Shown: positions 1 to 11,283 of the stretch, piece by piece
How the letters are laid out: every line of letters starts with the position of its first letter
Position numbering within the stretch: the stretch's first letter is position 1
Notes under the pieces: generated by a model
What the model saw: the letters and a program-made list of their open reading frames with translations, nothing else
Databases searched by the model: none
Told to the model about the DNA's origin: nothing
Assembly: GCA_951799425.1 (NCBI GenBank)
Contig: OX637393.1
Span: 41,124,878 to 41,188,877 of the forward strand
Length of the DNA stretch: 64,000 nucleotides
Direction: 5' to 3'
DNA from: Ilex aquifolium
Lineage: Eukaryota > Streptophyta > Magnoliopsida > Aquifoliales > Aquifoliaceae
Made by a program: the position numbers and the translations under genes

Positions 1-299
1 CTTCCGTCCGGACGCAACTTCCAATGAGTTTGTTCTTCTTCTGATCGCCTTTCTGCCACTCGCGTCCGGACGCGTATTCTTCTTCCGTCCGGACGCGACT
101 TCCAGTGTGTTTTCCTTTGAGCTATGCTTCGTCTTCCCATAATTTAACTCCAAAATTACGCTTTTGTCCTGCAAATTAACACAAATCAACATTTGATAGC
201 ATAACACCCAAACTTGGATAAACTTTTACATTTATCACACTTTTACAATTAAATAATCAATCTTTCCTAATAATAAATGTGATTATTCGGCCTTAATCA
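1..299 (-). repeat. 3' LTR of the Athila element (partial)
   Basis: This stretch aligns base for base with 10450-10748. It ends at the terminal TGATTAAGG (minus-strand reading) directly after the polypurine tract. About 785 bp of this LTR should lie left of the window. Confidence 0.93.
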
Positions 300-315
300 C
301 ACCCCCCCACTTAGA
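300..315 (-). other. terminal polypurine tract (plus-strand primer site)
   Basis: On the minus strand the bases just before the 3' LTR read CTAAGTGGGGGGGTG. A G-rich purine run touching the LTR is the usual primer for plus-strand DNA synthesis in LTR retrotransposons. Confidence 0.85.
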
Positions 316-2332
316 TCTTGCTAGTCCCTAGCAAGACAAATATCAATAAAACAAATACAACCACTGATTTTAAGAAACAAAATAAAGTATAATAAAACAA
401 AACCACTTTCGTAGGACTCACGATTGCATTTAGCATATGCAACAAGCCTTTAAACCCCTAGGTTCCCCCTAGTGGACGAGTATAGTCTCGTGAGGGTTTC
501 CAGAGATGATACCCACAAACATCACCCTGTGATCAAACATCTGAATAACAATTTTATAATATAAGTTGCTACCACAATATTAAAATTCTAAGATGCTAAT
601 TTTTCATAAGCACATGCAAAACAACATATAGAATTCTACGCTATATAAATGTATGCACTTATAATATTCCCATACAAACTCGTGTGTAGTGTGAGTTAAC
701 TATACCAAGTCAATAATTTTATTTGATAATCACCTCTACAACCATCAACCATTCGTCTCAATGCCAAATCTCAATAGATAATTCACTTATGACCAATTCT
801 CTCAGATTATAGTGACTATACACTCAAGTATCACATGTGAGTGGAGGATATTTAAATCAATCACAAAATAATGCTCACATGTTCCATAAAGAAGAACGTA
901 ATCCAAAAGAAAAGGATTTGACATAGTCTCATGAAAGGAAATCAACACCCCATAAATAAATAATCACCCTTCTCTTCCCTATTCACACAAGTCATGCATC
1001 AATCAATACACTCTTGAGATCAATTAGGTCTTTATTTAAGGTTGTAATGGGGCCTTGGGATTAGGGTTTTGAAACGAAAGATATTCAGGAATTCAAAAGA
1101 CTGTCCCGAGAGAACATGTACATTACACAACCAAACTTCTTTTCCTAGCCTTTCACTCTCCATCCTTTAGAAGCACAATTTACATCCCTTGCTCATATAT
1201 TTTTTTCTTTTCAAACACATGCTTGCTATTTTTTTTTTTTTTGCAAGACATCTAATGCAAATATTCACAAGTATGTAAAACTCTTTTTTTCTTTTCTAAA
1301 TCAACATCTCCCAAATTACATGAACGATAAAAGTTCAATCTCAGGATAACCAAGGGTAAAAGATATTATATATATATATATATATATTTTTTTATTTTTT
1401 TTTTGGCTTGGTTATTATATGTTGGGTATAAGAAATAAAATTTTGCTTTAAAGGCTCAATCATGGCTTCTAGGGATAATAATATTCAAAGAATAAGGTTT
1501 AAGCTCAAATAATGACAAAGATGGCCTAAAATCATATCTCAAGAGCTTTTGATAACACACTTCTCATGCAAATAATTCAAAGTCAAGCAATCATTCACAA
1601 TATTGGTGTTAACCAAAACAAAAATAATGAGACTATTGAAGGAGATTAGCTGAATAAAAATATTTTTTATTGAGTAAATGTAAATAATTCTTCAAGAAAG
1701 ATTGGATCAAAACTCACTAGGATTTTTATGCATCTCCACTATATGTTTCCAGTTCTCAAGGTAAAATACCTAACAAATTTTCAACTTGGTAAAGTCTAAA
1801 GTGCACAAATTGTGAGTTTTTATAAGAACATGATATGAGATACAAAAATATAGAATAAAGTTCTATGTGGTGCTTAAACAGTTACAAATTTAAAGTTAAG
1901 CAAATTATTTCTATATTGTGGTATCAAATTATGCATAAAAATGTTATTTAGGTATTTAATAACACACCAAACAAAATATGCATTTCATATAATATTGAAG
2001 ATTCAAGTACAATGCATATTCAAAAGATAGCAGAGATCAAGCCTAACAAAAATCTACCCAAAATAGGCCTTGATCTCACAGATACAGTAAAGAAAATAAA
2101 AGAAACGATTTTCAAACACCGGGACCTAGAAGAAATCATCCTAAGATGAGGGGCCTGCCTGATCCTGAGAACTCTGCCCTAGCCCCCTCATCTGAGCCCT
2201 CAACTCTCTCATCTCCTTCCTCATCTCTCTCTGGCCTCTCAACAGCTCAAACAGAATCTGCCTGTCAGTCCTGGGATCAGCGTCCTCATCCACTGGTATC
2301 TCAAGATCCTCATCAATATTGAGGTATTGATC
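316..2332 (-). other. non-coding 3' region of the Athila element
   Basis: About 2 kb between the third ORF and the 3' LTR with no convincing reading frame. It is AT-rich with poly-T runs and a short (TA)n run near 1367-1387. Long non-coding 3' regions are normal for this clade. Confidence 0.6.
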
Positions 2333-3225
2333 TCAATCCTCCTCATCTTGTTCCACCCCTGGTGGTGCTGCCTGCTCCTGACTCGGACCCCTCTCTCCTG
2401 CAACTGGCCTAACTACACTCTGGCTCTTCAGGAGTGTGCCAGAGTTTAGTGCTACTACTTTCTTCGCCCGCTCCATAGTGGCATCAATCACCACTCCCGC
2501 TCGCTCGCACAATGCAGTAACCAAACCAACAAAAGGGAGAGATGGTTTTTTCGGGTCCACGATAGCTCGCCTCATCTCAGAAAAAATCAGGGAAGGGAGG
2601 TCTATGGACTTACCTGTACCCATGGCATATAACAGGCGAGCACGGTCCAGGTAGATGTGATTATTTCTTAGCAAGGGCAAGATATTTGATACTGAAATGA
2701 GGTTCAGTATTTTGTACTTATTGGTCAGATCACCCTGCTGAAGGTATTTAGTGTTGCCCGTCCAAACAAAATCATCATCCCCTAGCAATTCTCTACCAAC
2801 CTCATCTGCGGGGTAGGCTTGGGGGTAGTCCGGGTTGACCACCCGAGACTGAGTCATTCCAATTGTCCTAGCAATGGCCAAACCATCCACCCTAACCTCC
2901 ATACCCCGAACATATGTCTGGATGAGGCCATTCCCGAGATCGTCCGCATTGCTGAAGAATTCTCTTGCCAAGATGGGGATACACACCCACTCTTTGCCCA
3001 TAAAACCTGCCATCGTCTTGAAGTGATAATATCTCGGACTCCCAATCGATCGAAGTCCTCGTATTCAATTTTTCTCTCGCAAACTATAGGTTTTTGGGCG
3101 TAGTATTTAAAAAATCTTACCCGCGCCTCCAAGGTTTGGAAACGAACGGGGTCAAATGTGGTATCCTCCTCCTCCTGAGTATTTACCCGGGGTCTCTTTG
3201 AAGTGGACGCTCGAGGTGGTGCCAT
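2333..3225 (-). pseudogene. Athila third ORF (env-position protein, plant transposon protein domain), frameshifted
   Basis: The ORF starts at 3225 with a basic, Ser/Arg/Pro-rich N terminus and an acidic EEED stretch. It then has the conserved SRRW motif, and after a one-base frame change near 3005 continues in a second frame (REFF motif, then a long helical region) to 2333, ending with an acidic tail. I recognise this as the plant transposon protein domain found downstream of pol in Athila-like elements (PF20167 from memory). Its function is unknown; the place is where 'env-like' ORFs sit, but I see no clear signal peptide or transmembrane segment. The frameshift would truncate the product to 123 residues. 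Confidence 0.75.
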
Positions 3226-3330
3226 TGTGAAAAAGAGAGCAAAAATTTTGAGTAAAGAGTTTATATTCCGGTTTTGGGAGCTTGCAGTGCAAGAAACTCT
3301 TATCGGACAGTCGGTATTTATAATTTTTCA

Positions 3331-3585
3331 CACGCGTCCGGACGCATGGGGTTATACCGTCCGGACGCGCCTCAACTGCCGCCTTAATTAGCCTTAAAAA
3401 TCATGCGTCCGGACGCATGGGGTTATACCGTCCGGACGCGTACTATGAATTTCAACGGTTGGCTTTCCTGTCCGGACGCATGACAAATCACCGTCCGGAC
3501 GCGTTTTCCAGTGAGTTCAGACTTGTGGGTTCCGTCCGGACGCGACTTCCAGTAGGTTATGCTCTCTGATCTGGCGTCCGGATGC
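3331..3585. repeat. array of GTCCGGAC palindromes
   Basis: Seven perfect GTCCGGAC cores start at 3337, 3359, 3407, 3430, 3470, 3493 and 3534, plus one decayed copy (GTCCGGAT) near 3576. Several extend to the 12-bp palindrome GCGTCCGGACGC. Flanks such as ACTTCCAGTGAGTT recur. The same units occur inside both LTRs (10432-10543 and 6-94). Confidence 0.9.
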
Positions 3586-3807
3586 GTGTTCCAGTGAGTT
3601 GTTTTTTCTACACTTAGAAAAATTTTCATATTTTCACATTTTAAAACTCTTTCCTCCCAAATGACTCCATTATACTCATAAAAATTCCTAAGTCCCTAAA
3701 AACAAACAACAAAACACAAAAAAAAAAACTACATGACTATACTAAAAACAAAACAATAAACACAGTTGCATGCGCACAAAGCTCAAACTTTTTATCAAGT
3801 GAATGCT

Positions 3808-3826
3808 CCACCCCCCCACTCAAAAA
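3808..3826 (-). other. internal polypurine tract between pol and ORF3
   Basis: The minus strand reads TTTTTGAGTGGGGGGGTGG shortly after the end of pol. It nearly matches the terminal polypurine tract (GTGGGGGGGT). A second tract at this place could prime plus-strand synthesis internally; that role is inference. Confidence 0.7.
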
Positions 3827-3988
3827 TCTACATTGTCCTCAATGTACGAATACCGAAAGTAAGATCAAATAAGGGATAGGAAGAACATACCGGATGCGCG
3901 TAAACTGTGCTCATGCATCTGTAGAAAATTAAAGAGAAAACAAAATACACTAATATACAACAGTATACATCAAATGGTGAGAGAGAGA

Positions 3989-5605
3989 TTATTCATAGTG
4001 GGGATCCATCAATTCGATGGATTCCACTTCTACAATACCTTCCTCCAAGAATGGTTTCAGTTGTTGTCCATTAACTTTAAAGGTGTTCCCATTATTGGGG
4101 TTCTCAATCTCTATTGTTCCATAGGGGAATACCTCCTTAACAATGTACGGACCACTCCATCTTGTTCGAAGCTTTCCTTTGAATATGTGAAGCCTAGAAT
4201 TAAATAGCAGAACTTTTTGTGCCAGTGTAAACGTTTTTCGCACAATATTCTTATCATGGAACACCTTCATTCGTTCCTTACTAATCCTAGAATTCTCATA
4301 GGCTTCATTCCTAATCTCCTCAAGCTCATTTAATTGTAATTTTCGTAAGGCACCAGCTTTGTCAAAACTAAAATTAAACATCTTAATGGCCCAGTATGCC
4401 TTATGTTCTAGTTCCACAGGCAAGTGACAAGCTTTTCCATAAACCAATCTGTACGGAGACATGCCAATCGGGGTTTTATATGCAGTTCGGTATGCCCATA
4501 ACGCATCGATTAGTCGTAACGACCAATCCTTACGATCTGGGTTCACCGTTTTTTCCAAAATGTAAGAAATCTCCTGATTGGCAAGCTCTGCTTGACCACT
4601 TGTCTGAGGGTGATAAGGAGTTGCAACTTTGTGTGTGACACCGTATTTTTTCATTAAATTCTCAAAAGGTCTATTACAAAAGTGCAATCTCCCATCACTG
4701 ATAATGGCTCGAGGTATACCAAATCTGGACAAAATGTTTTCTTTTAAAAATTTCAAAACAACTTTATGATCATTTGTCCGACATGGTATATCTTCGACCC
4801 ACTTAGAAACATAGTCTACTCCCACTAAAATGTACATATATCCAAAAGATGGGGGAAAAGGTCCCATGAAATCTATGCCCCAACAGTAAAAAATTTCTAT
4901 TATCAAAATTGGATTTAGAGGCATCATATTTCGACGGGTTAATCCCCCCAGTTTTTGACATCGCTCACATACCTTACAGAAATTATATGCATCCTTAAAA
5001 ATTGTCGGCCAATAGAACCCGCATTGCAAAACTTTTGCAGCGGTTTTTTTCATAGAAAAGTGGCCTCCACATGCTCCCGAATGACAAAAAGATAGAATGC
5101 TGCTTACCTCATTATCGGGCACACATCTCCGGATAATTTGATCTGAGCAATACTTGAAAAGGTATGGGTCATCCCAGAAAAAGTTTTTTACTTCAGTTAA
5201 GAACTTCCTTCTATCCATTGTAGTCCAAGCTGGTGGCATGTTACCTGTAACAAGAAAATTCACTATATCAGCAAACCAAGGTACTGCAGAAACTGCCAGT
5301 AATTGTTCATCAGGAAAAGTGTCCTTGATCGGCACTGTCTCAATGGGTATGTCACTCACAAGTCTAGACAAATGGTCAGCCACTACATTCTCTACCCCTT
5401 TTTTATCTTTAATGGTTATATCAAATTCTTGGAGTAGGAGGATCCACCTTAGCAGTCTTGGTTTAGCATCTTTCTTCGTCAGTAAATATTTAAGAGCTGC
5501 ATGGTCTGTGAAAATGACAATGGGGGATCCTACTAAATATGACCTAAATTTGTCCAGTGCAAATATTACTGCCAGTAATTCCTTTTCTGTGGTAGAATAA
5601 TTCAT
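3989..5605 (-). pseudogene. Athila pol, RNase H and integrase part
   Basis: An open frame of 538 codons begins in the RNase H domain ([12 protein letters not shown], then [11 protein letters not shown]) and continues into integrase. Integrase has the HHCC-type zinc motif ([10 protein letters not shown] ... CKVCERC), then the D-D-E core: Asp in GIDFMG, Asp in ISDG and Glu in GQAELANQE. The C-terminal part ([15 protein letters not shown]) is typical for the clade. RNase H removes the RNA template strand and integrase joins the cDNA to host DNA. The frame is separated from the RT part by a one-base shift near 5680, so no full polyprotein can be made from this copy. Confidence 0.93.
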
Positions 5606-5670
5606 CTGTGCACTATTTAAAGTTCGACTAGCATAGTAGATGACATGTGGCTTTTTCTCATGTCTTTGTC

Positions 5671-7623
5671 CTAAAACTGCCCACCGGCATAGTCACTGGC
5701 ATCACACATAATCTCAAAATGAAGACTCCAATTCGGGGGTTGCATAATTGGGGCAGTGATGAGCATGCCTTTTAGCTTATCAAAAGCCTCTTGGCATAAC
5801 CCATCCCACTCAAAAGGTATATCCTTCCCTAGGAGATTGCAAAGTAGTCTAGATATAGAACTAAAATCTTTTATAAACCTTCGATAGAAACCAGCATGAC
5901 CCAAAAAAGATCTAACATCCTTAAGGGTTTTGGGAGAAGGTAAATTAGCAATTAATTCTATCTTAGCTTTATCTACCTGGATTCCCTCAGATGAGACAAT
6001 GTGACCAAGAACAATTCCCTTTTGAACCATAAAGTGGCATTTTTCCCAATTAAGCACGAGGTTCTTTTCTTCACATCGAAGAAGCACTTCCTCTAAATTT
6101 GACAAGCATTCATCAAAAGCATCACAAAAAACAGTAAAATCATCCATGAAAACTTCAAGAAAACGCTCTACCATGTCACTGAAAATACTTAGCATGCACC
6201 TTTGAAAGGTCGCGGGTGCATTGCAAAGTCCAAAAGGCATCCTGCGATATGCAAAAGTACCAAAAGGGCAAGTAAATGTGGTTTTCTCTTGGTCTTCTAA
6301 GACAATTTCAATCTGATTATATCCTGAATAGCCATCTAGAAAACAGTAGTACAAATGCGATGCTACCCTTTCTAAAATTTGATCCATAAAGGGTAAAGGG
6401 AAATGATCTTTTCTAGTAACAGAATTTAATTTTCTGTAGTCTATGCACATTCTCCAACCAGTAACTGTGCTAGTTGGCACAAGTTCATTATTTTCATTAG
6501 CAACTACAGTGACTCCAGATTTCTTAGGAACTACCTGTGTGGGACTTACCCATTTGCTGTCTGCAATAGGGTAAATAATTCCTATGTCTAACAGTTTCAG
6601 CACTTCCTTCTTTACAACTTCTTTCATATGTGGATTTAGTCTACGTTGCATCTCCCTAGACGTTTTAGCATTATCTTCCAAATAAATCTTGTGAGTGCAA
6701 ACCAATGGACTAATTCCTTTTATATCAGCTAAAGTCCAGCCAATTGCCTTTTTATGTTCTCTAAGAAGTTGTAATAACATACCTTCCTGTGCTGAATTCA
6801 ATTGAGAAGAAATTATTACCGGATAAGTTGCATCATCTCCCAGAAATGCATACTTTAACTCAACCGGTAGCTGCTTGAGGTCAAGCTTGGGCGCTTTTTC
6901 ACTAGATGGGATTGGTGGGTCAATTCTTGGTGGAAGTTCCTCAAATTTCTGTCTCAACTCTTTCATTTCAAGTACCTGTAAATAGTTTAACACATCAGTC
7001 GAAACAGAAATTTCAGAATTGAGTTCATCTATTTCTATCATAGAAGATTGTTCAAGCAAGCATGCTTCAAGTGGATCAAATAGAGAAGAATCATATACTC
7101 TGCTTGGAACAAAAGACTCAATCATGTTAACCTCATGCACATCTTCATCAACATTCCCTGGTTGTTTGCACACATGAAAAATGTTGAGCTCTAATGTCAT
7201 ATTCCCAAAAGTTAATTTCATCACACCATTCCTACAATTAATTAAAACATTTGAAGTTGCTAGGAATGGTCTGCCTAAAATAACAGGAATTTGAGCATTA
7301 GTATTTAATACAGGTTGAGTATCCAAAATTATGAAATCCACGGGAAAATAAAATTTATCAACCTGTACTAAGACATCCTCCACCATACCCCTCGGTATTC
7401 TTATTGATCTGTCAGCTAATTGGAGTGTAACCGAAGTGGGTTTTAACTCACCTAACCCTAATTGTTCATATACTGAATATGTGAGCAAATTCACACTAGC
7501 TCCAAGATCTAGTAAAGCCTGTTCAATTCGGTGGTTGCCTATGACACAAGAAATGGTAGGACAACCTGGGTCTTTATACTTTGGTGGAGTATTATGCTGT
7601 ATGATGGAGGATACCTGCTCAGT
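5671..7623 (-). pseudogene. Athila pol, protease and reverse transcriptase part
   Basis: Downstream of the in-frame stop at 7624-7626 the same frame stays open to 5671. It has the aspartic-protease signature LLDLGASVN near 7500 and a complete RT: WRMCIDYRKLN, FLDGYSGYNQI, the fingers/palm region RRMPFGLCNAP and the catalytic box FMDD (near 6140), then the connection region GHIVSSEGI. RT copies element RNA into DNA; the protease cuts the polyprotein. The frame is lost in the RNase H junction (MCDASDYA), where one base appears to be missing, giving a premature TAG near 5671. Confidence 0.93.
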
Positions 7624-9596
7624 TTAAAATGCCTTCTTTTGCACATTCAATTTCCTTTTGACAGTGCACAATTCTTTTAAAAACTTTGCATAAGAAGGTA
7701 TTTGTTTAATGGCATCCAACAAGGGAATATTGATTTTTACCTGCTTAAAAATCTCTAACATATCATTATGCATATGAGGCTTAGTAGAAGTAAACAATCT
7801 CTGTGGGAATGGTGCAGGAGGAACAAACTTCTCAGGCTCATTAACTTCAGAGGGCTTAAGTTTATCATCACTTTCCGTAGGTTTTGAAATTTTCTCAAAT
7901 TTTTGAGTTTGAGAAGGAATGGTTTTATCAATTTCTTTCCCACTACGGAGTGTGGTGATAGACTTAACCTGATCATGCTCCGTACTAGGAGTGCCAGTAT
8001 CATTCACAAAAAATTGTCCCTGTGGATTTGGTTGTGGTTGTGCTGGGAACTTACCCTTCTCCTGATGACACGGATCAATAGTCAGTTTAGTGATTGCACT
8101 CCTAATGTCATTTAAAGCCTGTGTGGTTTGATTGACTGTACTTCTGAGATCATCAATGGCCTGAGTAGTTTGCCTATTATAATTTGACTGACTCTGCATG
8201 AACTGTGTCAATGCTTCATCCATACTTCTCTTAGGAGGTGGGACATAAGGTGCAGCAGTGGAGAAATTTTGTTGAGGTGGTTGTGATGCATTATTCTCAT
8301 TCCTCCAACTAAAGTTGGGGTGATTCTTCCACCCCGGATTGTATGTATTTGAATAAGGATTATTGTAAGGTTTTGAAAAATTGTTTGCAGCATTTGCTTG
8401 GTCATGCAAAACCTCTTTTAAAACAGGTAATGTTGGACACTGTTTAACTGGGTGTCACAAAAACTACAAACTTCCTCAACAGGTATTGTGTCAACCTCAT
8501 TAACCCTTTTATATTCCATAGCTTCTACCCTTCTAGCTAAGGTGGCAATCCTAGCCCCAATGTCATCTTCCTCCTTCAACTGATACTTACCCCCACCAGA
8601 TGATGATGATTGTGCAGTTTTACCTTTAGATGGTTCCTGGGATGTAGTGTCCCAAGATTGTGCATTCTCGGCTAATTGGTCTAAATAGTCAAAAGCATCA
8701 TCTGGTTCCTTATTCATAAAATCACCATTACACATCATCTCAATAAATTGACGCAGCTGTGGGCCTAAACCCTCATAAAAGAAACTTATTATACGCCAGC
8801 TTTCATAACCATGATGTGGACAAGATGCAAGAAGGTCTTTAAATCTTTCCCAACTTTGATAAAAATTTTCAGGCTCCTTTTGAGAAAAATTCATTATTTG
8901 TCTTTTCAAAGAGTTTGTGCGATGTGTGGGAAAAAATTTCTTTAAAAACTGTTTCTGCATCTCTTGCCATGTACCTATAGACCTAGACCGTAACGAATAT
9001 AACCAAGTTTTAGCTTTCTCCTTTAATGAAAAAGGAAATAACTTCAACCTGACTATATCCATTGCAACATTCTGGTCATGGAACGTAGCACATACATCCC
9101 CAAATTCTCTGATGTGCAAATATGAGTTTTCTTCACCTATACCAAGGAATTTTGGAAGTAACTGAATCATGCCAGGTTTGAAAACAAAATTAATGGCATT
9201 CAATGGAAAAATTATGCATGACGGTTCAGTGAGTAGTACAGGTTGTAGATATTCACGCAAAGTCCTACCCTGATTAACATTCAAATTATCCACATCATTC
9301 TCATCATGATTGCTTACTCTATCAATATGGTCCTCATGTGCAGGAAATTCATTCTGCCTATTAATGTTAGGATTAACAGTCATTGTGTGCACATAAAAAT
9401 TTAAATCAGATGAATCAAATAGATTTCCAAACAGAGTATCTAAATCCTCTCTTATTAAACGTCCACTCAAATCACGATGCCAAGAGCTCATAAAACAACT
9501 AAACAATCTAAATAAATAACGAAAAATAAATAAATTGCCAGAAAATACAAATAAAAGAAATTGGAACGAAGTTACCGGTTCTTCGACGAATCGCAA
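7624..9596 (-). pseudogene. Athila gag, frameshifted and stop-terminated
   Basis: The 5' part (9596-8418) carries the retrotransposon gag core (FPFSLKEKAKTWL, FLKKFFP, ERFKDLLASCPHHG, FYEGL) and runs into a CSFC half zinc knuckle. There a one-base shift near 8440 moves the frame; the rest (about 8440-7624) continues with HDQANAANNF and a Gln/Pro-rich linker. TAA at 7624-7626 then separates gag from protease; one T-to-A change in a Leu codon would explain it. Gag forms the virus-like particle. The nearest in-frame ATG (9596) lies only about 44 nt after the PBS, so a later ATG such as the one before SSWHRD may be the real start. Confidence 0.88.
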
Positions 9597-9639
9597 ATAC
9601 CGAACACCTCAAAGGATGTGATAGCTCCTTGTATTTCAA

Positions 9640-9658
9640 TTCCCCGGCAACGGCGCCA
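9640..9658 (-). other. primer-binding site, tRNA-Asp type
   Basis: The minus strand reads TGGCGCCGTTGCCGGGGAA six bases after the 5' LTR ends. Athila elements are known to use a tRNA-Asp-type PBS of this form for minus-strand cDNA priming. Confidence 0.85.
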
Positions 9659-9664
9659 AAAACT

Positions 9665-10748
9665 TGCTTCAACTTTAAAAGTGTAAACCCAAGCGTAGGT
9701 TGAGCGAAGTAATATATTCTCGGAAGCCCGAGGTCAAATCCACAGGGAATTGTAACAAGTCACAATCACACGAATACTAATAAATTAAAATGAGAAAGTT
9801 TGTTTGAAGAGTTTTTGATTTAAAACAATTGACTTTAATAATTAAAACAGTAATAAAAATACTAGAGCATCAGGTACTCCCTCTCAATGTCATACGGTAA
9901 TAATTAAAGACTCAAGGCTTAATTTGAACCAGGAATTAAATGTCGGTTAATCCAGATAACAAATCAAGTAAGAAAACCAAAAGTTATAACCAAAAGATTA
10001 TTCAGAAACCTGAATAATAAATCAATCATAGTATTTTATGAAACAATGTTAACACTTCAAACGTGGAATAACCAGTTATTTATTCGCAGGGAAACTTAAG
10101 CAATCGATGTACGTGGCACAACAACTCAGAAGTTTTTACAGAATAAAAACTTTGCTAAAAGATTAGAAACTAGATTAACACAATGTCATAAATCATTAAG
10201 TACAAAGTCTATAAAAATACCGTACTTCACTGAGAGATTTTCCCTAGCCCTAGCTTAACCTTCTAGCTGGACATAATGAAAGAATTCCAAGCACATTGAA
10301 GAATTCGTGAGCAAAAAGGATGAAAAAAAGATCCCTATTACAAAGTCTTCAATTTGTATTTATAACCCCCTCAGAAAGAGATTGATTTTCGTCAGAATTC
10401 TAAGTCTGGCATCAGCAGATCCTTGACACGCGTCCGGACGCGTGTCCTTCTTCCGTCCGGACGCAACTTCCAGTGAGTTTGTTCTTCTTCTGATCGCTTT
10501 TCTGCCACTTGCGTCCGGACGCGTATTCTTCTTCCGTCCGGACGCGACTTCCAGTGTGTTTTCCTTTGAGCTATGCTTCGTCTTCCCATAATTTAACTCC
10601 AAAATTACGCTTTTGTCCTGCAAATTAACACAAATCAACATTTGATAGCATAACACCCAAACTTGGATAAACTTTTACATTTATCACACTTTTACAATTA
10701 AAGAATCAATCTTTCCTAATAATAAATGTGATTATTCGGCCTTAATCA
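9665..10748 (-). repeat. 5' LTR of the Athila element (about 1084 bp)
   Basis: The outer end reads TGATTAAGG at 10748 (minus strand) and matches the visible 3' LTR. The inner edge is set by a terminal CA (9666-9665) just before the PBS. The LTR carries a TATA box (10364-10356) and four GTCCGGAC palindromes at 10432-10543. Confidence 0.88.
10356..10364 (-). promoter_or_regulatory. TATA box in the Athila 5' LTR
   Basis: The minus strand reads TATAAATAC in the LTR. It is the best candidate for the core promoter of element transcription; the palindrome array lies upstream of it on this strand. Confidence 0.6.
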
Positions 10749-10989
10749 CCCTAATCGCGAAGAAGAAGAGGTCCAGACCCGAGAAAAGGTCCAGACCTGA
10801 CTTCCTGGGTTGGATAAACGACCCGAACTCATACCCAAGTCAACGGGTTTAAATTGTTTTTAAACCCAAGTCAACTCAAATCCAGATCCAGCCCACTTCG
10901 GTCCAAACCATTGGGTCCAACCCACGGTCCAACCTAGATCGGGTCAATCCCGGTTCAGCTAGCTTCAGACCGGTTCAGTCAATTTTTAC

Positions 10990-11200
10990 TCCGGTTCAGC
11001 GGTCCAGCAGACTCCAGTGGGCCGGTTCAGCCTCCAGCAGACTCCAGTGGTCCGATTCAGTGCTCCTGTGGTCTGGTTCAGTGCTCCAGCAGACTACAGT
11101 GGTCTGGTTCAGCCTCTAGTAGACTATAGTGGTCCGGTTCAGTGCTTCAGCAAACTCCAGTGGTTCGGTTCAGGCTTCCAGCAGCCTTAGTAGGTCTAGT
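10990..11200 (+). repeat. 31-32-bp tandem repeats in copia leader
   Basis: Six to seven degenerate copies of a unit beginning GGTTCAG and containing CCAGCAGACT and CCAGTGGT. They lie in the untranslated leader upstream of gag; GGTTCAG and related words also occur further upstream to about 10955. Confidence 0.8.
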
Positions 11201-11283
11201 TCTATCCATTTTAGTCTTCTAGCATCCTCTTTTCTTCTGGTTCAGCATTGCGGCGCTCCTTGTTTGCTATCTGCTGCACTGTT

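Larger units (their letters stand above)
1..10748 (-). mobile_element. Athila-type Ty3/gypsy LTR retrotransposon, left end cut by window
   Basis: The minus strand reads LTR (10748-9665), tRNA-Asp-like PBS, gag, protease-RT-RNase H-integrase, an internal polypurine tract, a third ORF, a terminal polypurine tract and the start of the second LTR (299-1). PR-RT-RH-IN order defines Ty3/gypsy; the PBS, the gag type and an extra ORF after pol point to the Athila clade. Over the 299 bp where both LTRs are visible I count 4 mismatches and no indels, so insertion looks recent. The coding part is nevertheless broken by frameshifts near 8440, 5680 and 3005 and a stop at 7624-7626. The outer target-site duplication cannot be checked because the left end lies outside the window. 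Confidence 0.93.

Noticed and set aside
1-120. Regularly recurring GTCCGGAC units as a CRISPR-like array
   Set aside because: Spacing is irregular, flanks are themselves related repeats, and the units belong to a plant LTR; three cores visible here are the LTR copy of the arrays.
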